This document shows positions 45,786 to 63,508 of a stretch of DNA of 64,000 nt, piece after piece (position 1 is the stretch's first letter; each line of letters opens with the position of its first letter). The notes beneath the pieces were generated by a model. The model was not told where the DNA came from. It searched no databases and saw only the letters and a list, made by a program, of their open reading frames with translations. The stretch spans positions 124,001 through 188,000 of the forward strand of contig NW_026111743.1 in NCBI RefSeq assembly GCF_024679095.1, written 5' to 3'. A program made the translations under genes and the position numbers. This stretch comes from Eriocheir sinensis. Taxonomy: Eukaryota; Arthropoda; Malacostraca; Decapoda; Varunidae.

Positions 45786-48700
45786 TGATGTTTGCGTTAT
45801 TTATGTGTATTTTGTATATGTTTTCTCATAGAAATTTACATTATTTTATTGGTATTTTGTCTATTTATTTTGATACGAATTACATGATTATTTGTGTATT
45901 TTCTAAATTTTTTTTATACGTATTTACATTATTTAATGTGTATTTTGTTTATATATTTTTATACAAATTTACGTTATTATATGTGTATTTGTATAAGTAT
46001 TTTGAAACAAATTTACATTATTTTATGTATTTTGTATATATATTTCAATTCAAATTTAGCTTATTTTATGTGTATTTTGTATATCTATTTATTTTAATAC
46101 AAAATCAAATATTTTATGTTTTTTCGTATATATATTTTTATAAAAAACGCGTTATTTTATGGGTATTTTGCATCTTAATTTTCGTACAAATTTACATTAT
46201 TTTATTAATATTTTCTGAATTTATTTTGATACGATTATACATTATTTTATTTGTGTTTTGTATATATTTTTTTATACATATTTACATTATTTAATGTGTT
46301 TTTTGTATATATATTTGATACAAATTTACGTTATTTTAAGTCTATATGTTTATATATTTTCATTCAAATTTAAATTATTTTATGTGTATTTTGTATATGT
46401 ATTTCAATACAAATTTACCTAATTTTATATATGTTTTTTGAATATTTATTTTCATACAAGTTTAAATTATTTTTATGTATTTTTGTTTATAGTTTTATAC
46501 AAATTTAGGTTATTTTACGTGTATTTTGTATATCTATTTTCATACAAATACACATTCTTTTCATGATATTTTGTTTATTTATTTTGACACGAATTAACAT
46601 TATTTAATGAGTATTTTGTATATATATTTTTATACGTATTTGTATTATTTCAAGAGTATTTTGTATATATATTTCTATAGAAATCTGCTTTATTTTATGT
46701 GTATTCGTATATATATTTTGAAAAAAATTTACATTGTTTTATGTGTATTTTGCATATTTTTTCAATACAAATTTACCTTATTGTATGTGCATTTTGTAGA
46801 TTAATTTTAATACAAATTTGATTAATCTATGTGTATTTTTGTATATGTATTTTTATAAAAATATACTTTATTTTATGGGTATTTTGCATCTTTATTTTCA
46901 TACAAATTTACATTATTTAATTGATATTCTGTGTATTTATTTTGATATGATTTTACATTATTCTATGGGTATTTTGTATATATATTTTATATAAAATGTA
47001 TTTTTTTTCATTTCATACAAATCTACATTATTTTATGTGTTTTTTTTACATGTATTTAAATACAAATTTAACTAGTTATATGTATATTTTGTATATCTAT
47101 TTTGTATGTATATTTTCATAGAAATTTACTCTATTTTATGAGTATTAGTATTTATATTTTGATACAAGTTTACATTATTAATGTGTATTTTGCATATCTA
47201 TTTCAATACAAATTTAATTTTTTGCTCGTGCATTTTGTATATTTATTTTAATACAAATTTAATTATTTTATATGTATTTTTGTATATATATTTTTATGCA
47301 AATATGCGTTATTATATGGATATTTTGCATCTTTATTTTCATACAAATTTAAATTATTTTATTGATATTCTCTTTATTTATTTTGATACGATTTAACATT
47401 ATTCTATGTGTTTTTTGTGTATATTTTTTTTATACATATTTACATTATTTAATGTTCATTTTGTATATATATTTTATCCAAATTTACATTATTTTATGTG
47501 TATTTGTTTATATATTTTCATACATATTTACATTATTTTAAGTGTTTTTTGTATATATATTTTTCTACGTATTTAAATTATTTTATGTGTATTTTGTATA
47601 TACATTTTCATAAAAAAATTACGTTATTTTATTGTGTGTATAAGTATATATTTTGATACAAATTTTATACAAATTCATGTTATTTAATGTGTATTTGTAT
47701 ATATATTTTCATACAAATTTATATTATTTTATGTGTATTTTTTCATATATTTCATTACAAATTTACCTTATTTTATGTTTATTTTGTATATTTATTTCAT
47801 TCAATTTTAAATTATTTTATGTGTATATTTGTATTTGTATTTAGGTTATTTTATGCGTATTTTGTATATATATTTTCATCCAAAATTACATTATTTTATT
47901 GGTATTTCTTAATTTAATTCGATACGAATTTAGATTATTTCATAGGTATTTTGTATATATATTTTTATACTCATTTACAATATCTAATGTGTGTTTTGTA
48001 TATATATTTTTATGCAAATTTATTTAATGTTCATTTTTGTACATATATCATTATAGAAATTTGCGTTATTTTATGTATATAGTTTTATATAAATTTACGT
48101 TATTTTATGTGCATTTTGTATATTTATATTTATACAAATACACATTCTTTTATTGGTATATTGTTTATTTACATTTATACGAATTTACATTATTTTATGT
48201 GTATTTTGTATACATTTTTTATACGTATTTACTTAATTTTATGTGTATTTTGTAAATGTATTTTTATAGAAATCTACGTTATTTTATGTGTATTCGTATT
48301 TATATTTTGAAACAAATTTACATTATTTTATATGTATTTTGCATATCTATTTCAATACAAATTTACCTTATTGTATGTGCATTTTGTATATTTATTTTAA
48401 TACAAGTTCAAATATTTTATGTGTATTTTGGTATCAATAATTTTAAAAAATTGCGTTATTTTATAGGTATTTTGCATCTTAATTATCATTTTATATGTAC
48501 TTTGTATATATATTTTTATACGCTTTTACATTATTTAATATATATTTTGAATATATATTTTTATACAAATTCATGGTATTATATGTGTATTTGTATATAT
48601 ATTTTCATATAAATTTACATTATTGTATGTGTATTTTGTACATATATTTTATTACAAATCTACCTTATTTTATGTTTTTTTTGTATGTGTATTTTGAATA

Positions 48701-51640
48701 TTTATAATTATTCAAATACACATTCTTTTATTGGTATTTTGTTTATTTATTTTAATTCGAATTTACATTATTTTATGTGTATTTTGTATACATTTTTTTT
48801 ATACGTATTTACTTAATTTTATGTGTATTTTGTATATATATTTTTATAGAAATCTACGTTTTTTTATTTGTATTCGTATATATTTTGAAACAAATTTACA
48901 TTGTTTTATATGTATTTTTGCATATCTCTTTCAATACAAATTTACCTTATTGCATGTGCATTTTGTATATTCATTTCAATACAAATTTAAAAAATTTATG
49001 TGTATTTTGGTATATATATTTTTATAAGAAATGCGCTATTTTATGGGAATTTTGCAGCTTTATTTTCATACAAATTTACATTATTTTTATTAATATTCGG
49101 TGTATTTATTTTGATTCGATTTTACATTATTCTATTTGTTTTTTGTATATACTTTTTTTACATATTTACATTATTTAATGTGTATCTTGCATATATATTT
49201 TATACAAATTTATTATCTATTATCTATTTTCATACAAATACACATTCTTTTCATGATATTTTGTTTATTTATTTTGACACGAATTTACATTATTTGATAT
49301 GTATTTTCGTATTATTTGATAATATTTTATGTGTATTTTGGTTAAATATATTTTTATAAAAAATGCGATAATTTTTGGGAATTTTGCATCTTTATTTTTA
49401 TTCAAATTTACATTATTTTATTGATATTCTGTGTATTTATTTTGATACGATTTTACATTATTCTATTTTTTTTTGTATATATATTTTTTATACACATTTA
49501 CATTATTTAATGTGTATCTTGCATATATATTTTATACAAATTTACGTTATTTTAAGTGTATTTGTTTATATATTTTCAATCAAATTTACATTATTTGATG
49601 TGTATTTTGTATATGTATTTCAATACAAATTTACCTAATTTTATGTGTATTTTGTATATTTCTTTTCAAACAAATTTAAATTATTTTTGTGTATTTTTGT
49701 ATATAGTTTTATACAAATTTAGGTTATTTTATGTACGCATTTACATTATTTAAAGTGTGTTTTGTATATATATTTTTTTGTAAATTTACTTTATTTTATG
49801 TGCATTTTTGTACATATATTTTTAAAGAAATTTGCGTTATTTGTATATGTTTTCTCATACAAATTTACATTATTTTATTGCTATTTTGTTTATTTATTTT
49901 GATACGAATTACATGATTATATGTGTATTTTGTACATATTTTTTATAAGTATTTACATTACTAATGTGTATTTTGTTTATATATTTTTAAACAAGTCTAC
50001 GTTGTTATATGTATTTGTATAAATATTTTGATACAGATTTACATTATTTTATGTATTTTGTATGTACATTTCAATTCAAAGTTAGCTTATTTTAGCTGTA
50101 TTTTGTATATATATTTTCATACAAATTTAATTACTTCTGTGTATTTTTGTATATAGTTTTATACAAATTTACGATATTTTATGTGTATTTTGTATAAATA
50201 TATTTATACAAATACACATTCTTTTACTGGTATTTTGTTTATTTATTTTGATACGATTTTTATGTATATTTTGTATTCATTTTTCTATGCGTATTTACTT
50301 CATTTTATGTGTATTTTGTATATATTTTTATAAAAATCTACGTTATTTTATGTGTATTCGTATATATATTTTGAAACAAATTTACATTGTTTTATATGTA
50401 TTTTGCATATCTATTTCAATACACATTTACCTTATAGTATGTGCATTTTTTATATTTATTTTAATGCAAATTTTAATATTTTATGTGTATTTTGGTATGT
50501 ATATTTTTATAAAAAATGCGTTATTTTATGGCTGTTTTGCATCTTTCTTTTCATACAAATTTACATTATTTTATTAATATTCTGTGTATTTATTGTTGAT
50601 ACGATTTTACATTATTCTATTTGTGTTTTGTATATACTTTTTTTATACATATTTACATTATTTAATGTGTATTTTGTATATATATATATATATATGATAC
50701 AAATTTACGTTATTTTAAGTGTATATGTTTATATATTTTTATTCAAATTTCCATTATTTTATGTGTATTTTGTATATGTATTTCAATACAAATTTACCTA
50801 ATTTTATGTGTATTTTGTGTATTTATTTTCATACATATACACATTCTTTTATTGATATTTTGTTTATCTATTTGACGAGAATTTAAATTATTTAATGTGT
50901 ATTTTGTATATATATATTTTTATACGTATTTACATCATTTCATGTGTATTTTGTATATATATTTCTATAGAAATCTACGTTATTTTATGTGTATTCGTAT
51001 ATAGATTTTTAAACAAATTTACACTTTTATGTGCATTTTGTATATTTTTTTAATACAAATTTACCTTATTGTACGTGCATTTTGTATATTAATTTTATTA
51101 CACATTTAATTATTCTATGTGTATTTTTGTATATGTATTTTTTAAAAAAATATGCTTTGTTTTATGGGTATTTTGCATCTTTATTTTCATACATTATTTT
51201 ATTGATATTCTGTGTATTTATTTTGATACGATTTTACATTATTCTATGTATATTTTATATATCTATTTTATACAAATTTACGTTATTTTATGTGAACTTG
51301 TTTTCATTTCATACAAATTTACATTATTTTATGTGTATTTTGTACATGTATTTAAATACAAATTTAACTAATTATATGTGTATTTTGTATATCTATTTTC
51401 ATACAAATTGAAATTTATTTTTTTGTTTTTTTGTATTATTTTTATTCAAATTTTCGTAATTTTATGTGTATTTTGTATATTTATTTTCCTACAAATATAC
51501 GTTCTTTTATCGGAATTTTTGTTTATTTATTTTGATACATATTTTTTTTTTTAGGTGTATTTGATATATATATTTTTATAATTATTTACATAATTTTATA
51601 TGTATTTTGAATATATATTATCATAGAAATTTACTCTATA
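45770..51640 (+). repeat. 45-bp satellite block, plus orientation (unit H copy 2)
   Basis: This corresponds to 37367-43873 without the 472-bp duplication. The AGGTTA marker lies near 47835. The right junction is CTCTATATGTTTATACAAAA at about 51632-51651. Confidence 0.87.
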
Positions 51641-53512
51641 TGTTTATACAAAAAAACACAAAAATAATTTAAATTTGTATGAAAATAAAAATACAAAATA
51701 CACATAAAATTAGGTAAATTTGTATTTAAATACATATACAAAATAAACTTAAAATAATGTAAATTTGAATGAAATTATATAAACAAATACACTTAAAATA
51801 ACGTTAATTTGTATAAAATATATTTAAAAAAAATACACTTTAAATAATGAAAATATGTATAAAAAATTATATACAAAACACAAATAGTATAATATAAAAT
51901 CGTATCAAAATATATACACAGAATATTAATAAAATAATGTACATTTGTATGAAAACTAAGATGCAAAATACCTATAAAATAACGCATTTTTTATAAAATT
52001 ATATATACCAAAATACACATAAAATATTTGAATTTGTATTAAAATAAATATACAAAATGCAAATACAATAAGGTAAATTTGTATTGAAATATATATGCAA
52101 AATACATATAAAACAATGAAATTTTTTTTCAAAATATATATACGAATACACATAAAATAACGTAGATTTCTATAAATATATATATACAAAAAACAAATAA
52201 GATTAAGTAAATACGAATCAAAAATGTATACAAAATACACATAAAATAATGTAAATTCGTATAAATATAAATAAACAAAATACCAATAAGAGAGTGTGTA
52301 TTTGTATAAATATAAATATACAAAATGCACATAAAATAACGTAAATTTGTATAAAACTATATACAAAAATACACAGAAGTAATTAAATTTGTATGAAAAT
52401 AGATATACAAAATACACACAAAATAAGCTAAATTTGAATTGAAATATATATACAAAATACATAAAATAAAGTAAATTCGTTTCAAAATATTTTTAACAAA
52501 TACACTATAATAACGTAAATTTGTGAAAAAATATATAAACAAAATACACATTAAGTAATGTAAATACGTATAAAAAAATATTTACAAAATACAAAATAAT
52601 CAAGTCCTTCGTATCAAAATAAATAAATAAAAAACTAATTAAATAATGTAAATTTGTATGAGAAAACATATACAAAATACACATAAAATAACGTTTTAAG
52701 TTTCTATAAAAATATATGTACAAAAATGCACATAAAATTAGTTTGCATAAAAAAATATATACAAAACACACATTAGATAATGTAAATGAGTATAAAAATA
52801 TGTATACAAAATACCTATGAAATAATCTAAATTCGTATCGAGTTAAATTAAGAAAATAACAATAAAATAATGTAATTTTGGATGAAAATATATATAGAAA
52901 ACACATAAAATAACCTAAATACAAATACAAATATACACATTAAATAATTCAAAATTGAATGAAATAAATATACAAAATAAACATAAAATAAGGTAAATTT
53001 GTAATAAAATATATGTAAGAATACACATAAAATAATATCAATTTGTATGAAAATATATATACAAATACATATAAAATAACATGAATTTGTATAAAATTTG
53101 TTTCAAAATATATACGAATACACACAATAAAATAACGTAAATTTTTATGAAAATGTGTATATAAAATACACATAAAATAATGTAAATTCGTAAAAAAATA
53201 AATACACAAAATTCCAATAAAAGAATGTATATTTGTAGGAAAATATATATACAAAAAACAAATAAAATAACTAAAATTTGTATAAAAATATATACAAAAA
53301 TACTCAAAAATAATTTGTTTGAAAATAGATATGCAAAATACACATAAAGTTAGGCAAATTTGTATTGAAATACATATACAAAACTCACATAAAATAATGT
53401 AAATTTGTATGAAAATATATAAACAAATACATATAAAATAACGTAAATTTGGATAAAATATATATACAAAATATACATTGAATATTTTAAATATGTATAA
53501 AAATATATTATA
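51641..53512 (-). repeat. 45-bp satellite block, minus orientation (unit H copy 2)
   Basis: This corresponds to 43874-45769. At the position of the 59-bp (TA)n of copy 1 it has only the ordinary TATATATATAC of the monomer (about 52176), which gives the unexpanded state. Confidence 0.87.
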
Positions 53513-53528
53513 TTATATATATTTTTAT
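53497..53528 (-). repeat. 32-bp palindromic switch, reverse form
   Basis: Third reverse-form copy, 7743 bp after the second. It bounds H copies 2 and 3. Confidence 0.9.
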
Positions 53529-56500
53529 TGATATTTGCGTTATTTATGTGTATTTTGTATATGTTTTCTCATAGAAATTTACGTTATTTTATTGGTATTT
53601 TGTCTATTTATTTTGATACGAATTACATGATTATTTGTGTATTTTCTACATTTTTTTTATACGTATTTACATTATTTAATGTGTATTTTGTTTATATATT
53701 TTCATACAAATTTACGTTATTATATGTGTATTTGTATAAGTATTTTGATACAAATTTACATTATTTTATGTATTTTGTATATATATTTCAATTCAAATTT
53801 AGCTTATTTTATGTGTATTTTGTACATCTATTTATTTTAATACAAAATCAAATATTTTATGTTTTTTCGTATATATATTTTTATAAAAAAAGCGTTATTT
53901 TATGGATATTTTGCATCTTAATTTTCATACAAATTTACATTATTTTATTAATATTTTCTGTATTTATTTTGATACGATTTTACATTATTTTATTTGTGTT
54001 TTGTATATATTTTTTTATACATATTTACATTATTTAATGTGTTTTTTGTATATATATTTGATACAAATTTACGTTATTTTAAGTCTATATGTTTATATAT
54101 TTTCATTCAAATTTACATTATTTTATGTGTATTTTGTATATGTATTTCAATACAAATTTACCTAATTTTATATGTTTTTTGTATATTTATTTTCATACAA
54201 GTTTAAAGTATTTTTGTGTATTTTTGTTTATAGTTTTATACAAATTTAGGTTATTTTATGTGTATTTTGTATACCTATTTTCATACAAATACACATTCTT
54301 TTCATGATATTTTTTTTTATTTATTTTGACACGAATTAACATTATGTAATGTGTATTTTGTATATATATTTTTATACGTATTTTCATTATTTCAAGTGTA
54401 TTTTGTATATATATTTCTATAGAAATCTGCGTTATTTTATGTGTATTCGTATATATATTTTGAAACAAATTTACATTGTTTTATGTGTATTTTGCATGTT
54501 TTTTCAATACAAATTTACCTTATTGTATGTGGATTTTGTATATTAATTTTAATACAAATTTGATTAATCTATGTGTATTTTTGTATACGTATTTTTATAA
54601 AAATATGTTTTATTTTATGGGTATTTTGCATCTTTATTTTCATACAAATTTACATTATTTTATTGATATTCTGTGTATTTATTTTGATATGATTTTACAT
54701 TATTCTATGTGTATTTTGTATATATATTTTATATAAAATGTATTTGTTTTCATTTCATACAAATCTACATTATTTTATGTGTTTTTGTACATATATTTAA
54801 ATACAAATTTAACTAGTTATATGTGTATTTTGTATATATATTTTGTATGTATATTTTCATAGAAATTTACTCTATTTTATGAGTATTCGTATATATATTT
54901 TGATACAAATTTACATTATTAATGTGTATTTTGCATATCTATTTCAATACAAATTTACTTTATTGTACGTGCATTTTGTATATTTATTTTAATACAAATT
55001 TAATTATTTTATATGTATTTTTGTATATATATTTTTATGCAAATATGCGTTAATATATAGATATTTTGCATCTTTATTTTCATACAAATTTACATTATTT
55101 TATTGATATTCTCTTTATTTATTTTGATACGATTTAACATTATTCTATGTGTTTTTTGTATATATTTTTTTATACATATTTACATTATTTTATGTGTATT
55201 TGTTTATATATTTTCATACATATTTACATTATTTTATGTGTTTTTTGTATATATATTTTTCTACGTATTTAAACTATTTTATGTGTATTTTGAATATACA
55301 TTTTCATAAAAAAATTACGTTATTTTATTTTGTGTATAAGTATATATTTTGATACAAATTTTATACAAATTCATGTTATTTAATGTGTATTTGTATATAT
55401 ATTTTCATACAAATTTATATTATTTTATGTGTATTTTTTCTTATATTTCATTACAAATTTACCTTATTTTATGTTTATTTTGTATATTTATTTCATTCAA
55501 TTTTAAATTATTTAATGTGTATATTTGTATTTGTATTTAGGTTATTTTATGTGCATTTTGTATATATATTTTCATCCAAAATTACATTATTTTATTGGTA
55601 TTTCTTAATTTAATTCGATACGAATTTAGATTATTTCATAGGTATTTTGTATACATATTTTTATACTCATTTACATTATCTAATGTGTGTTTTGTATATA
55701 TATTTTTATGCAAATTTATTTAATCTTCATTTTTATATATATATTTTTATAGAAATTTGCGTTATTTTATGTATATAGATTTATATAAATTAACGTTATT
55801 TTATGTGCATTTTTTATATTTGTATTTATACAAATACACATTCTTTTATTGGTATATTGTTTATTTACATTTATACGAATTTACATTATTTTATGTGTAT
55901 TTTGTATACATTTTCTTTATACGTACTTACTTAATTTTATGTGTATTTTTTATATGTATTTTTATAGAAATCTACGTTATTTTATGTGTATTCGTATATA
56001 TATTTTGAAACAAATTTACATTATTTTATATGTATTTCGCATATCTATTTCAATACAAATTTACCTTATTGTATGTGCATTTTGTATATTTATTTTAATA
56101 CAAGTTCAAATATTTTATGAGTATTTTGTTATCAATAATTTTATAAAAAATGCGTTATTTTATAGGTATTTTGCATCTTAATTTTTATTTTATATGTACT
56201 TTGTATATATATTTTTATACGCTTTTACATTATTTAATATATATTTTGAATATATATTTTTATACAAATTCATGGTATTTTACGTGTATTTGTATATATA
56301 TTTTCATATAAATTTACATTATTTTATGTGTATTTTGTACATATATTTTATTACAAATCTACCTTATTTTATGTTTAATTTGTATGTGTATTTAGTATAT
56401 TTATATTTATCCAAATACACATTCTTTTATTGGTGTTTTGTTTATTTATTTTAATTCGAATTTACATTATTTTATGTGTATTTTGTATACATTTTTTATA

Positions 56501-59500
56501 CGTATTTACTTAATTTTGTGTATTTTGTATATATATTTTTATAGAAATCTACGTTTTTTTATTTGTATTCGTATATATATTTTGAAACAAATTTACATTG
56601 TTTTATATGTATTTTTGCATATCTCTTTCAATACAAATTTACCTTTATTGTATGTGCATTTTGTATATTTATTTCCATACAAATTTAAATTTTTTATGTG
56701 TATTTTGGTATATATATTTTTATAAGAAATATGCTATTTTATGGGAATTTTGCATCTTTATTTTCATACAAATTTACGTTATTTTATTAATATTCGGTGT
56801 ATTTATTTTGATACGATTTTACATTATTCTATTTGTGTTTTGTATATACTTTTTTATACATATTTACATTATTTAATGTGTATCTTGCACATATATTTTA
56901 TACAAATTTATTATCTATTATCTATTTTCATACAAATACACATTCTTTTCATGATATTTTGTTTATTTATTTTGACACGAATTTACATTATTTGATATGT
57001 ATTTTGTATTTATCTTTTTATACGTATTTACATAATTTCATATGTATTTTGTACATATATTTCTATAGAAATCTACTTTATTTTATGTGTATTCGTATAT
57101 ATATTTTGAAACAAATTTACATTGTTTTATATGTATTTTTGAATATCTCTTTCAATATAAATTTACCTTACTGAATATGCATTTTGTATATTTATTTCAA
57201 TACAAATTTAAATATTTTATGTGTATTTTGGTATATATATTTTTATAAAAAATGCGATAATTTTTGGGAATTTTGCATCTTTATTTTCAAACAAATTTAC
57301 ATTATTTTATTGATATTCTGTGTATTTATTTTGATACGATTTTACATTATTCTATTTGTTTTTTGTATATATTTTTTTCTACACATTTACATTATTTAAT
57401 GTGTATCTTGCATATATATTTTATACAAGTTCACGTTATTTTAAGTGTATTTGTTTATATATTTTCATTCAAATTTACATTATTTGATGTGTATTTTGTA
57501 TATGTATTTCAATACAAATTTACCTAATTTTATGTGTATTATGTATATTTCTTTTCAAACAAATTTAAATTATTTTTGTGTATTTTTGTATATAGTTTTA
57601 TACAAATTTAGGTTATTTTATGTACGCATTTGCATTATTTAGTGTGTGTTTTGTATATATATTTTTATGCAAATTTACTTAATTTTATGTGCATTTTTGT
57701 ACATATATTTTTATAGAAATCTGCGTTATTTGTATATGTTTTCTCATACAAATTTACATTATTTTATTGCTATTTTGTTTATTTATTTTGATACGAATTA
57801 CATGATTATATGTGTATTTTGTACAAATTTTTTATACGTATTTACATTACTTAATGTGTATTTTGTTTATATATTTTTAAACAAATCTACCTTAATATTT
57901 GTATTTGTATCAATATTTTGATATAGATTTACATTATTTTATGTATTTTGTATGTACATTTCAATTCAAATTTAGCTTATTTTAGCTGTATTTTGTATAT
58001 ATATTTTCATACAAATTTAATAACTTCTGTGTATTTTTATATATAGTTTTATACAAATTTACGATATTTGATGTGTATTTTGTATATTTATATTTATACA
58101 AATACACTTTCTTTTACTGGTATTTTGTTTATTTATTTTGATACGATTTTTATGTGTATTTTGTATTCATTTTTTTATACGTATTTACTTCATTTTATGT
58201 GTATTTTGTATATATTTTTATAGAAATCAACGTTATTTTATGTGTATTCGTATATATATTTTGAAACAAATTTACATTGTTTTATATGTATTTTGCATAT
58301 CTATTTCAATCCAAATTTACCTTACAGTATGTGCATTTTTTATATATATTTTAATACAAATTTTAATATTTTATGTGTATTTTGGTATATATATTTTTAT
58401 AAAAAAATGCGTTATTTTATGGCTATTTTGCATCTTTATTTTCATACAAATTTACATTATTTTATTAATATTCTGTGTATTTATTTTGATACGATTTTAC
58501 ATTATTCTATTTGTGTTTTGCATATATTTTTTTATACATATTTACATTATTTAATTAGTATTTTGTATATATATTTGATACAAATTTACGTTATTTTAAG
58601 TGTATATGTTTATATATTTTCATTCAAACTTCCATTATTTTATGTGTATTTTGTATATGTATTTAAATACAAATTTACCTAATTTTATGTGTATTTTATA
58701 TATTTATTTTCATACAAATTTAAATTATTTTTGTGTTTTTTTGTATATAGTTTTATACAAACTTAGGTTATTTTATGAGTAATTTGTATATCTATTTTCA
58801 TACAAATACACATTCTTTTATTGATATTTTGTTTATTGATTTTGACGAGAATTTAAATTATTTAATGTGTATTTTGTATATATATTTTTATACGTATTTA
58901 CATCATTTCATGTGTATTTTGTATATATATTTCTATAGAAATCTACGTTATATTATGTGTATTCGTATATAGATTTTTAAACAAATTTACACTTTTATGT
59001 GCATTTTGTATATTTTTTCAATACAAATTTACCTCATTGTATATGCATTTTGTATATTAATTTTAATACAAATTTAATTATTCTATGTGTATTTTTGTAT
59101 ATGTATTTTTAAAAAAATATGTTTTATTTTATGGGTATTTTCCATCTTTATTTTCATACAAAATTACATCATTTTATTGATATTCTGTGTGTTTATTTTG
59201 ATACGATTTTACATTATTCTATGTATATTTTGTATATCTATTTTATACAAATGCACGTTATTTTATGTGAATTTGTTTTCATTTCATACAAATTTACATT
59301 ATTTTATGTGTATTTTGTACATGTATTTAAATACAAATTTAACTAATTATATGTGTATTTTGTATATCTATTTTCATACAAATTGAAATTTATTTTTTTT
59401 GTTTTTTTGTATATATTTTTATTCAAATTTTCGTAATTTTATGTGTATTTTGTATATTTATTTTCCTACAAATATACGTTCTTTTATCGGAATTTTGGTG

Positions 59501-59626
59501 ATTTATTTTGATACGAATTTTCATTTTTTTAGGTGTATTTGATATATATATTTTTATACTTATTTACATAATTTTTTATGTATTTTGAATATATATTTTC
59601 ATAGAAATTTACTCTATATGTTTATA
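53513..59626 (+). repeat. 45-bp satellite block, plus orientation (unit H copy 3)
   Basis: This corresponds to 45770-51640. The AGGTTA marker lies near 55535. The plus-to-minus junction near 59620 has the same CTCTATATGTTTATACAAAA sequence as copy 2. Confidence 0.87.
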
Positions 59627-61480
<1,854 letters not shown>

Positions 61481-61488
61481 TGTATATT

Positions 61489-62440
61489 TAAAATTTGAAT
61501 AACAAAAAATAAATTTTAATTTGTTTGAAAATAGATATACAAAATACACATATAATTAGTTAAATTTGTAAAAACATGTGAAAACAAATTCATAAAATAA
61601 AACAAAATATCAATGTATGAAAATAGATATACATAAAATAACCTAAATTTGTATCAAACTATATACAAATATTTTAAATTTGTGAAATAAATATATAAAA
61701 TTCACATAAAATTAGGTAAATTTATTGAAATACATACACAAAATCAAATAACGCATTCTTTTATTTATAAAAATATATATACCAAAATACACATAATAAA
61801 TTAAATTTGTATTAAAATAAATATACAAAAAACACATACAATAAGGTAAATCTGTATTGAAATAGATATGCAAAATACATATAAAACAATGTAAATTTGT
61901 TTCAAAATATATATACGAATACACATAAAATAACGTAGATTTCTATAAAAATATATATACAAAATACACATAAAATGAAGTAAATACGTATAAAAAAATG
62001 TATACAAAATACACATAAAATAATGTAAATTCGTATCAAAATAAATAAAAAAAATACCAATTAAAGAATGTGTATTTGTATCAATATAAATATACAAAAT
62101 ACACATAAAATAACGTAAATTTATATAAAACTATATACAAAAATACACAGAAGTAATTAAATTTGTATGAAAATATATACAAAATACACACAAAATAAGC
62201 TAAATTTGAATTGAAATATATATACAAAATACATGAAATAAAGTAAATTTGTATCAAAATATTTATACAAATACAGATATAATAACGTAAATTTGTATGA
62301 AAATATATAAACAAAATACACATTAAATAATGTAAATACGTATGAAAAAAATATGTACAAAATACACATATAATCATGTAATTCGTATCAAAATAAATAA
62401 ACAAAATACCAATAAAATAATATAAATTTGTATGAGTAAA
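61489..62440 (-). repeat. 45-bp satellite block, minus orientation
   Basis: The first ~0.6 kb contains shortened monomers, such as AATACATACACAAAATCAAA near 61730. The remainder is the second copy of 60128-60472. Confidence 0.85.
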
Positions 62441-63450
62441 CGTGTATGTTGCATATTTTTTCAATACAAATTTACCTTATTATATACGCATTTTGTATAT
62501 TAATTTTAATACAAATTTAATTATTCGATGTGTATTTTTGTACCTGTCTTTTTATAAACATATGCTTTATTTTTTGGGTATTTTGCATCTTTATTTTCAT
62601 ACAAATTTACATTATTTTATTGATATTCTGCTCATTCATTTTGATACGAATTGACATTATTTTATGTGTATTTTGTATATATTTTTCATACAAATTTACG
62701 TTATTTTATGTGTATTTGTTTATATATTTTGACACAAATTTACAATATTTTATGGGTATTTTGTATGTACATTTCAAAAGAAATTTACCTAGTTTTATGT
62801 GTATTTTGTATATTTATTTTCATACAAACTCAAATTATTTCTATGTATTTTTGTATATATTTTAATACAAATTTTAGATATGTTAAGTGTATTTTGTAAA
62901 TTTATTTTCATTCAAATATATATTATTTTATTGGTGTTTTGTTGATTTATATTGATACGAATTTACATTATTTTATATGTACTTTGTATATATATTTTTA
63001 TACGCTTTTACATTATTTAATATTTATTTTGAATATATATTTTTTTACAAATTCATGGTATTTTATATGTATTTGTATATATATTTTCATATAAATTTAC
63101 ATTATTTTATGTGTATTTTGTACATATATTTTATTACAAATCTACCTTATTTTATGTTTATTTTGTATGTGTATTTTGAATATTTATATTTATCCATATA
63201 CACATTCTTTTATTGGTATTTTGTTTATTTATTTTAATTCGAATTTACATTATTTTATGTGTATTTTGTATACATTTTTTTATACGTATATACTTAATTT
63301 TATGTGTATTTTGTATATATATTTTTATAGAAATCTACATTTTTTTATTTGTATTCGTATATATATTTTGAAACAAATTTTCATTGTTTTATATGTATTT
63401 TTGCATATCTCTTTCAATACAAATTTACCTTATTGTATGTGCATTTTGCA
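62096..63450. repeat. Terminal duplication, copy 2 (~1.35 kb)
   Basis: This is the second copy of 60128-61480. The ~0.6-kb spacer between the copies (61489-62095) is minus-orientation satellite with several shortened monomers. Differences between copies are mostly substitutions and small indels. No gene is seen. Confidence 0.85.
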
Positions 63451-63508
63451 TATTTATTTCAATGCAAATTTAAATATTTTATGTGTATTTTGGTATATAT
63501 ATTTTTAT
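62441..63508 (+). repeat. 45-bp satellite block, plus orientation
   Basis: This is the copy of 60473-61488 at offset 1968. It switches to minus orientation at TTTTATAAGATTACGAAAAT near 63502-63521. Confidence 0.87.

Larger units (their letters stand above)
45754..53496. repeat. Higher-order repeat unit H, copy 2 (7.74 kb)
   Basis: This copy is bounded by the palindromes at 45754 and 53497. Landmarks pair with copy 1 (39244/47653; 41335/49556) and copy 3 (47653/55349; 49556/57445). A short TA expansion interrupts a monomer near 50683-50696. The plus-to-minus switch lies at about 51640. No gene is seen. Confidence 0.87.
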